Source: Monosporascus cannonballus
Lineage: Eukaryota > Ascomycota > Sordariomycetes > Xylariales
Assembly: GCA_004154925.1 (NCBI GenBank)
Contig: QJNS01000197.1
Span: 1-64,000, forward strand
Direction of reading: 5' to 3'
Length of the DNA stretch: 64,000 nucleotides
Position numbers and translations under genes: made by a program. Position 1 is the first letter of the stretch. Every line of letters begins with the position of its first letter. Below are positions 51,031-63,763 of this stretch, in pieces. Below the pieces are notes generated by a model. It was given only the letters and a program-made list of their open reading frames with translations, made no database searches and was not told the origin of the DNA.

Positions 51031-51264
51031 TGTTACGATACGGAAAGGGATTGTCGAAACAAAAACTTAACTTGATTATATTAATGGTATTAAACCTCGA
51101 TAATTAAAATAATAAAAAATAAATATGATAAGTGGTGGTTATCATAATGTTGATAATGGTTCGTTTTCGGCTTAAACAAAAGGGGAAAAAGAACTCCTTA
51201 ATATATGCGAGACCTTAATTTTCTGATTAGCCGAGGTCGATTATAGGCGTAACACCCTGTCCCA
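51031..51264 (+). mobile_element. LTR, family L1, plus orientation
   Basis: Runs from TGTTACGATACGG to ACACCCTGTCCCA, 234 bp. It matches the reverse complement of 8389-8611 throughout: aacttaa.ttgattatatt, tcgataa.taaaataa, taagtgg, agttctttttc/aagaactcctt, and cctcggctaat..ataggcgttac in reverse. The flanks agttt and ctgca do not form a target duplication, so it may be one LTR of a larger decayed element, or the product of recombination between two copies. Much of its GC is retained. Confidence 0.65.
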
Positions 51265-52554
51265 CTGCAATAAATTTAAATTTTCAGAAATTACATTTTT
51301 TAAAAGTTCTTAGTAAGCTGTGCTTAAACAATTAGTAATATTTTTATAATTCCTTGAAAGATTTTCTTATTCTTAAATTGTCTTTTTTCCCGCTTAAAAC
51401 GTTTTATCGATAAAATCGAAACTTTTTAAAATAAGTCTTGTTTAATTATTTGGTTCATTATCGGAAATTATTTTTCCGTCCGGTTTTTGATTACCAGGTT
51501 GAGAAATCCTAATTTTTTAATATCTTGTTGTTATAATTGAAGGCTTTATTTTTAATATTTAGTTTTATGACATAAAGCTTAATTTTATAACTTCAGCCTT
51601 AAATTCTTTTCTACATTTGTTTTATTTTCTATCATATATATTTCCACTATTAGTAACCCTAATTAGGAACATATTTTGCGAACGTTCCTCTGGTTTCGAA
51701 TTAATTAAAAGCAAAAATAAATATTTCCTTCAAAATATACCATTTTCTAATTATATATTTATTTTTTATATAGGTTCTGAAAATATAGTAAAAACGTTAT
51801 AATGCGTATACGCACATTTATTACCTTATTAAACCTCGAAATTAAGTACTAATACTTTAAAACCTACATTAATCGGTTAAAATTAATTTATATTAATCCT
51901 AAAAGTTACATAGATTTTCAGGTAATGAATTCCGTTAAAACGAGATAAGCCGTCCATGTAGGCAATATATATTTTTTGTATAAAAATGGAGATATTACGA
52001 CTGTTGTTCTTGGGCAAAGTAACCTTCTAATAAACCGGAAAACAAAATTTATACTAATTTATCTTAAACGGAACCGTTTTTGTTAGTCCCGATCGAAAAC
52101 TGAAATACTTTTTTTGTATTTTTATTGCAAAGGGGTCTGGTAAACGGAAATACAAAAACGATTGTTATTTTGCAAAGAATAAAGGATGCAAAATTAGCAA
52201 AATAATTCGTATTATTAATTTTATTATCGAAAACCTAAAAGAATTTAAACTTTAGTTTAGTTATATAACCTTACGTACAACATATTTTTACTAAAAAAAT
52301 TAAAATTTTCAAAGAATTCACATTTTTATATTATCATTACGTCCGGGATAAAATCCGAATCTTTTGTTTCGTATTCCGTTACGAAACTTATTTTTAAATT
52401 TACAAAAAACGTTTTTCTTAATGTATAACAAAATCAATTTTTTATTTCCCAGTTATATCGAAAGCTAACCGTACCTTACGTTTACTGGTTTTTTTAAAAA
52501 TATATTTCTCTAATTAGACGTTATTTTTACTTTTACAAAACGTATCGAGATTTT

Positions 52555-52720
52555 ATCCCAAAACGAGTGAAAATGATTTTTCCGGTTAGAATAAAAATCG
52601 CATTGTAAAATAATAATTGTTATGATGCTTATTTTAACAAACAAACTTATTTACATAATAATTAATAAAATATCCGCAACGATAAATAGGTTTATAAAAG
52701 GTTAAATATAAACCAAAAAA
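52555..52720 (-). repeat. repeat pair V, copy 2
   Basis: More degraded partner of 49258-49482, in the same orientation. The phrase aattaataaaatatccgcaa corresponds to aattaataagatatccggaa in copy 1. Confidence 0.4.
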
Positions 52721-55700
52721 ACCCTACCGATAAAAACTTACGGATTACATACACAATTATATTTAATTATAAATATTTTGCATATTTTACACGGAATATA
52801 TAACCTGAAATTCCGTAACGGCATATTTTGTTCCTAGTTAGATTACTATGTTGAAAAATATAATTAATTCGACAATATATATATATATACCTTATTTAGA
52901 GTAATCAAATTTTATAAAGCCGAAATTATATTTATAAAAAAGGTTTATTTTCTTGAAAAAATATGTTCGTAATTTTGATACACGAAGTTACAAATCTGAA
53001 TTAATTGTTTTTATAAGATAAATTTTTTAAAAAATATTTTCGATTAAAATACGTACTGTTTTCAAACTCCATCATTTTTTGCCTTAACCGATTTTTGGAA
53101 AATCGCAACGTGTTCACGTTATTTTTCGAATATCTATATTTTTCTTATAAAAACTTCACTTTTCATTAATAGTAATATATAAACCATGGAAAAAACCCCT
53201 GATGTTAATGTACGTCGTTACTACGCCGAACTTCTCCAAAAAATAACCCAATTTATGTAATAAATAAATACGTTTTTCTATCGTTAAAAAACTAAAACCA
53301 TTAACTGTAAATCCGAAAAACTTTACAAACGTAAAATTTACAAATAATTTCGAAAATAACAAAGTGAAATCATTTTTTGAGATATTTTTTAAAACTACTT
53401 TAACGTATTTAATCTAATGATCCGTTATTTTGTTAAAAGTAATTATATCGTTTATATAGTAAAGGCAAAACCGTTAAGTTTCCGGGAAACACGGTCCATA
53501 AAATATTAAACGCACGCAAAACTATTACCAAACCCTATAAAAACCATATTAAAAATTTGGAAAACTGTTTTGAAAAAATCTTAATTATTTGATTTCTCTA
53601 TTTTTATACACCGGCCGTGATAAAAGTTTTAACAGATAATATAAAACAATACTATATATATAACATTTTATTTCTTATAAAAATATAAAGATTTAATTAA
53701 ATACATGATATACATTAAAAAAACATATTTTAAAAAGTTTTAAAACTAACATTTATATTTATATTACTCGTTTCACTTATTATTCCTTATATCATCAAAA
53801 CGGGATAAATAAATTTTTTTAATTCGTTTATTCGATTTTTTAATCAAATTAACATATTTTAATAAATCTCGCGGCTACAGGATTATGATTTTATAGTTTA
53901 ATACATAAAAAATTATACAAGGTTAATTTAATTTTGTTGCTTTATAATTAATCGATACGTGTTTTTTTATGTTTCAATATTTATTCGATTTTTATATGCG
54001 AATATTTTTAGGCTTTTAAGTTCCTTTTAAAAAAAGTCATTATTCTAATATCGGCTATGTATTTTATATATAGACGCCGCTTTCGATAATTATTTTAAGT
54101 ACGTTATTTAATTTAGCAACCGTAAAAACCGGAATTAATTTTCGGGCTTTTAATATATTGCCGCCTACCGCGTGTTATCTATTTTCGAATATCGCTTTTA
54201 CAGAATATAGAAAATATATTATTTCGTTCCGTATTTTAAACTTTTGCGGAAACTAGAAACCACCGATTTTTATATCCGTTTTGTTATCCAGTCTCATATT
54301 GAACGCTGCAATTATATGTGCCAAAAATACTTTTTCTTAGGTTCTAAAAAATAATTTTTGTTAACCCAACTTTTGATTTTTTCGAATTTTATTTCTGGTT
54401 TTAACCGTATAAAGTCCGATATGTAATTTTAAAATATTATTTTCGGCTCGCCAACCGACATTATAACGTTAATTACGTTATTATATTTTCCGATAAAAAT
54501 TCTTAATCGTCAAATTCGAAAAATTCGGTGTAAAAAACGGATACGCTTATTATCAGATACGCTGAAATAATTGTACTTACAGCGATAACATTTTGCTTTA
54601 TAACGGATTTCTATTTAGGTATTATTTTTATAAAAAACCTAAATCTTTCTACAAAAACTAATTATTATTAATTTATCCGAATAATTTATTTAAACACTGC
54701 AAAATTAAAAAATTATAGTATTTAATAATATATTAAACTTAAAACATTATATTAACTACATTTGGATATGAAGTATAATTATTTTAAAAATATTACGAAT
54801 AATTCTAAAAATTGTTAAAGGAAATACGGGCCGTTTTATATATTTAAAATAACTTTTAATGCTTTTAACTTTAACATTTCGCCTCCCAAAAACTTTAGTA
54901 TTAAATGAAAACTCTTTTCACTTAAACTTTGTTAATAAAAATTGATATAACTTATATCGAAATATAAGTGGATTAATTTTGGGTTAATTTTTTAAAAAAT
55001 TATTGACAAATAGTAACATATATAACTTTTACAAAAATCGAATTTGCTTTTGTATTGAACTAAATAATTACTACATGGTAAACTTTATTTCATATAAAAC
55101 TTGCATTTATATTTTTCCTCATTTGCGGTTCAAAAACGTTATTTATTATTTCGGTACGTTTAAACTCTTATTTCCGGCGTTAGTATATAATATTAAAAAA
55201 AACACTAACGTTTCTCAAAAACTTTGCGGTATTAATAATATATTAAATTTTCCATAACTTTGTTTATCAATTCCTCATTTTCGTTACATAAAATATAATG
55301 TAAGAAAAATTTATAATATAATAAATATTAGCAATACTGCTACCGTAAGTAACGTTTTAAATGAAAAACCAATTCTGTTTTACTAAAGGCGTTAATTAAT
55401 ATATAATTAGAGGCTTTTGTGTTTGTTTAATTAATTAGTATTCTTGCGGTTATGGTCAATAACACAATTTAGAACAACAAAAACCAGTTATAAAATAATA
55501 TTTAAACACATTTATATTAAAAATAATATATTTATATTTAGAAAAGAAATTTTAAAATTTTATATATTTTACTGTAATTATAATATAACATTTATAAGAT
55601 ACCCCCAATGTTTTCCAATATGTAAGTTATTATAATAAAATTATTATTAATTGCGTTCATTATGATTTGTAATTTTATTTACATAAAACTATTATTGTAA

Positions 55701-56619
55701 ATACGGTATTAAAACGTTTAAACTTTCGTTAACAGAATTTTTCCGTATTTGCATTTATTTAATTTCGTGTATAAAATAACATTTCCATTAATTATATCGG
55801 TTTTTCATTGACACAAAATATTTAAACATATTTACTAATATATTTTGGTAACAATTAAAGTTTTTACGATAATACGTCGTTTCATTCGCTTTATAAATAT
55901 ATCCGTAAATATTGTAGAGACTTTTTTTCCGACGTATATTACCTATGTAATATCTTAATCATAATTATTTTGCATTACGGTATATAATTCGTTTTAATAT
56001 TTGTCTGAAAAAATTAACGTTTGGGTTAACTAACATTTTTCAACGGATAAGTAGACGAAATATAATGTAATGGCAATAAAATAATTTTCATAAAATCATT
56101 AATCATTTTATCAAAATATTGAAATTAATTGATTTTCGAATCAAATGCGCTAATAATACTTATATATTTAAAGTTATCACCTTTTGACAGTTTTAACTAG
56201 TCATGGTTTTGATTTTATTCTGAGTTCGCAACCGTGATAATATTACGAAATCTTTAAAACGTTTACGTAATGTGAAAATATATTAGAAAGATAAATTACA
56301 TGAATAAATTAAAACGATTATATATAAACTAAATGTATTAATAATATAAACATAAAATTGGTATGTAAAAATAAATAAGCGGACGTCATCATAATACTTG
56401 TACGTTTGTAAAATATCTATATATTTATATAATTATATATTACAAAAAGTTAAAATAACTCAATAATAAGTTGAACGCTAAAATACATATTTTTATATAC
56501 TTATTATAAAACTGTCGGTAAAATAAAGTTATTTGTACTTTATTCTATTTCTTTAATATAGTATTATATAAGCTATAATTAAAGTCACTCTATATTTTGC
56601 ATATTGAGCCAAGTATAAA

Positions 56620-56710
56620 GAAAATTATAATATGCTATAATTTGCACAGTAAATATTAAACCTAATATTTTCGAATATAATAATGATTTTAGACTTTTTG
56701 CGGTTAGGAT
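56620..56710 (-). repeat. dispersed repeat family R, inverted fragment in block 2
   Basis: The phrases attataatatgctataattt and gcacagtaaatattaaacct correspond to the family R blocks in AT block 1 (8755-8830 and 25985-26065). This shows that the same family populates both AT blocks. Confidence 0.45.
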
Positions 56711-56839
56711 AAATTATATTTTAGCCCTATAGAGTTTTCTTTTAAAGCCAAATAATTACCAATCAGTTTCAAGCATATTAAACCTTATGTCCGTTAATTT
56801 TACAGTTCGGGAGGGTCGAACAATTAAGTTTTACGCGGC

Positions 56840-56878
56840 AAACCTTAAGGACAAACCTTAAGCGTAAACCTTACGTGC
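56840..56878 (+). repeat. three imperfect tandem copies of a 13-mer
   Basis: Units aaaccttaaggac, aaaccttaagcgt and aaaccttacgtgc are adjacent. They lie in a locally GC-richer segment (about 56,780-56,960) that contains no open frame. The unit does not match the usual fungal telomere repeat TTAGGG. Confidence 0.7.
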
Positions 56879-58549
56879 GCATAAAAAGGCCTTGCGAACC
56901 CTTGCCAGTTTTACGGCTATGAGGGAAATATTAATACGATAGCCAGGAGAAAAATACTTAGCAGTAGACCAACTTTTCAAGTTACTATCAACCAAAATAC
57001 TATGACGCAAAATTTCGGATATATGATACTGGTAATTCGTCTTGAAGAAATCTTTAACTAAATGGTTCCTTTAACAGTAGTTATATCTTACAAAATTATA
57101 GAGCGAACGAAAACCGTCCACATTTTAACCAATCCAAAACTTTATTCCAAAAATATTAATATCGGTTTTTAATTTTTAGATATGATTTAATTTATGAAAG
57201 TTACGTTAATCGATTGTTTTAAAGAATTTATACCGAATAATATAGGAATTCTGAAAAAAACGATTAACGAACTTAAAAATACAAATAAAATTAAAAATTG
57301 CCATACTTAGATTTAAGTATAAATTAACCTAAACAATTACGAACGTTAGTTTTCCAGGTTATTTCGGACGCTAAAGACCTTCCAAAAGTGGGATAAAAAT
57401 AAACTTAATTTAGAGTTAAAAGAATTGCGGATGTAATGAAGCTTGGAACTTAAGGTGATAATTTGTCATTTTATTAAATTTTGTTTATATTGTTAGATTT
57501 TTTAATAAAATTAATTTCACGTTATATACTGGGGTTTTCGAAACAAAAATTTTAAGTGGAAAATAAAAAAACTTGTACGAAAGACCTAATGGTTATAAAT
57601 AAGAATAATATGGAAAAAATCAAATAGCGTTTTGAAAAGATTTTAATTTTCAAAAATACACGATACAGATTTTAATATAAAATCAAATATCCGTATTGAT
57701 ATTATTTTTTAAATAATCGGCTACTATTTTGAAAGAATATAATACAAATATTACTGAAATTTAGAAAAGTAATTTTTATACATTTAAATTACTTGTTTAA
57801 TTATAAACATTATTAATATATTCACGAAATATAGCATCAAATTTATGTAAAATATTAATTTATTAAATTAATACCGCGATACTATTACAATAATAATTAT
57901 GTTATATTAAAATTTAAAACATGAAACTTAAGTTTTACTATTTAAATATTATAGATAACCGAAATTTCACAAATCAGCGGCTAAATGACGAATTTCAAAG
58001 GGGTTAAAAATATATAAAGGTTATTTTTAAGGTCAAAGAAATTAAGTATATTTTAAAGTATTAAAATAATGATTTTTAACTTTTTTAAAAAAAATTCTGA
58101 TAATATTTTATAGTATAACAATTTTTTTAAAAATTAACATAATTCGCTTTTTAAAAAATTTTATTGTTATTATTAAATATTCTGTTTCCTTTATGAAATG
58201 CTTATGATAATGGTTTTATTGTTGTTAAATTATAAAAATATTTGCCGGATTTTTTAAAAAATTTAAATTTTTAATAAATAATAAATTTTACATTATAACG
58301 CTAAAAGATGGCTTTTGAAATTCCGCAATACTAAATTCATAATTAAAATTTAAACAGAATTATAAATAATAATGTTTTCGATTTTATATTACTCGTTAAA
58401 ATATCTTTTATATTTCTGGTTAAAAGGTTGTACTGTTTATCCGCCAAAAGCTCAATTTCATGATTATTATATACTGAACAAAGTTTTGACAGTTGATTAT
58501 GTAAAATGTTTTAAAAACGGTTTTATATTAAACAATTTTTATAATTTTA

Positions 58550-58620
58550 AACCCTGCCAGGGTCTCTCTGTCCTTTGAGACAGCTTTTTCTCGCTTTTTC
58601 TTTTATTAATATATAACCAT
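58550..58620 (-). repeat. dispersed repeat family U, copy 3 (inverted)
   Basis: Contains tttgagacagctttttctcg followed by ctttttcttttattaa. This is the reverse complement of the gaaaaagcgaaaagaagctg region at 12600-12650, allowing RIP-type changes. Confidence 0.45.
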
Positions 58621-58978
58621 TTATAATATCCTATAACCTTTTCAGGTTAAAGACCAGGACCATATGTAAATAAATAGGTTGAAACTTCGAGAATATATTA
58701 CCTTTAAGCATTTATTATTAAATTTGCATTTGTTATAATAGTTGATAATATCATTCTGCTGTGAACATTTCCTTATTTTTAAATTATTATTTTTACCAAC
58801 GGTTTATTAGCAATTTCGAAACCTTTTTTATAACAATTTGTGTATTTATTTTATCAATTAACGAAATTTATCTTTTTTCGCCTGGTTCTTAAATATTAAA
58901 TTAAGAAGTTGCATCCTTTGTCCGACACCTTATTACTATAAATAATTATTTCACATACTAAATTTATCACATTTATTA

Positions 58979-59004
58979 TATTTTGCATTTTGCATTTTGC
59001 ATTT
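58979..59004. repeat. tandem repeat of a 7-mer (ttttgca)
   Basis: Three near-perfect copies of ttttgca in a row, followed by a partial one. No function suggested. Confidence 0.8.
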
Positions 59005-62000
59005 TATATTTTTGTTGTTGATTTTAATCAAGCCGAAATTATATCGGTAGGCTTATAATATTATTAAATCTCCTTATTATAATTATATATTGGTATATAT
59101 TTAATACTATATCGTTATTATCATGGCATTATGGCTGTTTATTAAAGCAAAATACGGTAACCGTATTCCGGAAATATGTAACAATTTTACGAAAAATTGG
59201 AATATATATAAAGATCGTAACGGCATTAAATTAGCTGTCGATGTGAATTATATTAATTGCAGCGTTATTTGCCGTATTTTACTTCCTATTATATATCCCT
59301 TTTTCTAAATCTTAACTTATAAAATGAACCCTTTTTAAGCCAAATAATTATTCGACAAAATCTTAGTATTATAAGGTTTTTATAAGGCCGATTTTATTTT
59401 TATATGCCATAAAATGTAATTTATTTAGAGTTATATGTTTTAACGTATATTTTATTTACGATAATATCGCAATAAAATTTCAATACATATTGCGGGATTT
59501 CGATTATATATATAGGTATTATAGAAAGTTAATAAAAAATGCATGTATATATTTTAACGATTTTTAATTGCCGTGTTTACTAAATTCAGGAGAGGTTATT
59601 AAATAGCATTTAATATTATTTGTTTTATTTATTGTATGTGAATAGTAATAAAATTATTAATACGGAAAATACGGATTATTACGCAATATGTTTTTAAAAC
59701 CGCAAAACAAATATTTTATATATTGTAAATTCAACCGGCGTATATTTTTTAAAAGCACGTATAATTTAAGCGGTTAGCCGTTTTGGATAATTTACAATCG
59801 ATAATAATTTTTATAATACGCATAATATTAGAGATATAATGATTTTATAATTTTAACTTGGAATATAAAACCGCGATATATTTTATGGTATATGTTATAT
59901 AAATGTTATTTTTATACTATTAGACGAAAAAACATCCGCGATTACGAGTAAATTAGCTATTATTTAAATAATTTTGTACCAAAATTGGATTTTTGAAATA
60001 CCGCGGTATATTTGGTATTTGTACCGAAGATTTTAGCGGTTACGCGGAATATCTAATTATTATTATAATTCTGTAAAATTTTAAAACAAAGAAATTCTTA
60101 AAATTAATTGGAGATCTAATTATACTGATAAAGAGAAAACGCGGTAAGGGAGATAAAGTTAAATCCGGCCGTTAACCTTTATTAAGGAAACCAAAAAACC
60201 TTAATTCGAAAAAGAAGCAATTACGAAAATCTTTCATAAAATAACGATAAGATATACGGGCGGCTTCGAAAAATGTTAATTAGAACCGTACGCCGATAAA
60301 TATTATTTGCAATCGTAGAAAAATAAGATTATAAAGCGTAATTAATAAAAATTTATTACAAATCCGCAATTTTAAACGTTTCGAATTAATATTTTTTTAA
60401 AAAAAGTGGACGCCGGAATAGCTATATTAATGGCGAAAAATTATTTATATTATTTATTTACCCGCATAATCGATTTTTTACGTTAGTCTTTCGACCCGAA
60501 CTAACGTACTTTAAAGGTTAAAAACGGAAATATTTTAAGAGCTGATATGATAAGTTCGAAAAAAATAGAAAATAGGATTTAAATTTTTTTTAGTTCGACA
60601 TTGCAAATTAAAGGCTGTAAATTAAAAGGATAATGAGTTAATAATCGTAATAAATTATAATTCGAATTGCGTAACACAAAATTGCGTTACTTTCGTAATT
60701 AAAAAATTTACTATATATTTCTTACAGCATATAATCAGTTCAAATTAAAATAAATTAACATTCCGCATAAATGTTGCCAAAAGTAAATATTAATTAAAAT
60801 AATAAAGTTAATAAGTAATGTATGAATGGTTTTAATTAATGTTATGTAAATATTTATAATTATCGTATTTTACGACTGCAATGCCGCGTCGAAACCTAAC
60901 AATTTTTTTTGCTATAGGCCTTAATTAGGACCGGCGGAATTCCGTTTTTTATTTTTTAACTTAATATCGCGATTATTTTTTTAATCTGCCATTAATGTTA
61001 TTACTTGATAAGTACCATTTATTCTTAAAACGCGATTTTTTTAAATTTCGATAAAATTCTTTTCTCGAATTTTCTTTTTCGATATATTATTTATAACGTC
61101 GGACAGCAAATTATTACGTTCTGGTAACGCCGCCGATTCCGATAACGATATAAAAATAAACGAACTATATAAATATAAGTACGATAAGAAAAACGGGGCT
61201 AGGAAATTAAAAATATTAAAAAACGTTAGGTTTTAAGTTAACGTTATGAATAAGGGAAATAAAGTAAATTTTTAATTAAAATTACTTAATACGGCACGAA
61301 TTACGCGTATAAGTACAAGCGTTATTATAACCGAGATTACGATTTTAAATCGCAAAGGCGTATAAATTTCAACCCAACGGTTATATATAATGTGCCTTAA
61401 TTAAGATCGAGCGTAATTTAAAATGGCTTTATAATTTTTTCCGATATTTAATGCGTTTATAACGTAGTAATAATCCGTAACTTATATGGATCGGTTTACG
61501 ATATACGAATATAACGCCGTTATTTCCGATTAAATGAATTCCGCCGCCTGCAAAAAATTAACTGTATTTTTTATAAAATCCAAAATATAGTTTTTGCGTA
61601 TATTATATATAACGTAAAAAATAGGCGAATTTTTAAGATATCCTAATATTATTGCTTATGGGGCTCGGGGACCGTTTTATTTAATTCAATTATATTCTGA
61701 ATAAGATATGGACATTTAATTTTGTTAATTTATTCGAAAATTTATTAAATAAAAACCGTTTCCATTTAATAGAAATACATATTTATTTTGCTTGTTTACA
61801 GTTAAACGGAAATAATTACGTAAAAATAATTCATTTATTCGTTATTTATACCAGGATTTTATTATTTCTTAAGTAATCGTTTTTACCCAACCGGCTTTTG
61901 GTTATTTTTACGCAAATATTTTCGAATTTAAAGGCTTGAGTATATAAAAGAAATTAAACGCATATATATTATAATAAGGTGCAGCCGAAATTAGGTTATT

Positions 62001-63309
62001 ATATTTTTTTTCCACTATGATAGTTTTTGTTTGTTTGGGGGGAATTTATTAAAATTCTTTTACATATATATTTACCGTTAAATAATGCGTATTATTAAGG
62101 TCTTATTTTCGTCCGGTACCGTAAGTCAAAATAACTTTATTTCAGAAATTTACGGATAATATTTTGGTCGGCCGAAAATTAAGATTAAGATTTAATGACT
62201 ATTTAGTTCTAATTAGGATTATTTGCGATAAATTGCGTATCTTTTTTTTAAAAAAATCCCAATCCGTTAGGTTATTTTTTATTGCGATTTTTATGTTTTT
62301 ATAGGCAATATTGGTTTTGGTTTACCGAGTCTGGTGTTTTTGGTTATTTTAGTTATTTTTGTAATAAATGGTTCGGTTCTATAGTTGTCGAACGTCTAAT
62401 ACGGTAGATATAATATATAATTTGTTTATAGTTAATTATATTTAATCGTTTATAATTACGAACCATTTACCTAAGTCGTTACCATTAATTTTTAATTGAA
62501 AAACTTTGGGGTATATTGTATTACATTATTCGATTAATATTTAAAATATTTATGGTTAATTTAAAAGTAATAATGGATATTATAGTATGGATAAAATTAT
62601 CCAATTGCTTTAAGTTATTATATATGCAAATTTAATTCCCGCAAGGTATTTCGGAGTTATAAAATTTAATAGCTTTTTTATAACTGAAGATAAATAGCCC
62701 CGGTTTATTATATTTCTAATTAGGAAAATATCCACAATTTTCGCCTTTTATTAATATAAATAATAATTTTAATAATTCAACGCAAATTATTAAGCTAAAT
62801 ATAAGGGATATTATTTAATAATTCAGATATATTGGTTATCCAAAAAATCAATGCACGCTTAATTCGCACGTTAACTGTTAAATATGGAAAAAATAAAAAT
62901 ATCGATTTCCGTACCATTGATATTATAACGCCGGATTTTGGCCTTATAACTATATTTAATTAACCTGCCGATTGAACGAAAACTGCTATATTTCGATATT
63001 TTCTTTTTATGATGTGAGTAATCATTGTTATATATATAAACTAATATATATAAGAAAAGAAAATAAACCGCAAGTTGCGGATATTAATATATTTAAGCGG
63101 GAATTCTTCTTATTTTAATAACAAATATGTGGTGTCGGTAAAAATCAAATCATATTATTATTAAAAAATGAATATTAATATATTAATATAAAATTAATCT
63201 TTCTATAACTATTTATGATTAAGAATAATATAGTTATGTTATCCGGCAGTTATACGGTCGAATATTTCTGGATTAAGCTTTTTCGTATCCGCGGATATCA
63301 AAATAAAAG

Positions 63310-63480
63310 CAAAATTGTTACAACCTGACAAGCTTCGGCCTTAAGAAACGGTCAAACAAGGATAATACGGACCACCTCCTAGATCACGTAACAAATGATC
63401 ACTGCCAAGCCAATAATCATTACTGATCAGTAATAATCCTAAGAGATTATAATTACTACCGGATGCGTAATCATAAATAA
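63310..63480. other. GC-balanced island near a gag-like remnant
   Basis: A segment of about 170 bp much richer in G, C and CpA than its flanks, with a perfect 16-bp palindrome attactgatcagtaat (63419-63434). It begins near tgttacaacctgac (63317) and contains cacgtaaca (about 63385-63393), so TGTTAC/GTAACA inverted ends lie about 77 bp apart. It lies about 290 bp before the gag-like frame at 63764 and could be part of that element's LTR. This is inference only. Confidence 0.35.
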
Positions 63481-63763
63481 TCGAGCCAAAAATACGGAAA
63501 ATATATAGGTTTATTATTTCCGTAATTTAAATAATATTATCTTATAATAATACATCGTTACCCAAAACGCCTTTAATATTACGAAACATAATACTTATAA
63601 TCTTTATTATTCAAATTCTTATAATAGTTTTATTAATATAAATCCGTACGAATTAGGTTTAATAATTAATTCAATTGCTTAGCCGTTATACGTTACAAAT
63701 TGTTATTTGGTAATGCCGTTAAACTTTAAGGAATAGTTTTTAAAAATAATAACTAATCCGTAA

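Noticed and set aside
56840..56878. Degenerate telomeric repeat
   Set aside because: The unit is a 13-mer aaaccttaag..., not TTAGGG/CCCTAA, and it does not extend.
58372..59308. Open frames at 58372-58578 and 59123-59308 as small secreted proteins
   Set aside because: AT-rich RIP context, no convincing signal peptide and no cysteine pattern. The first overlaps repeat family U.
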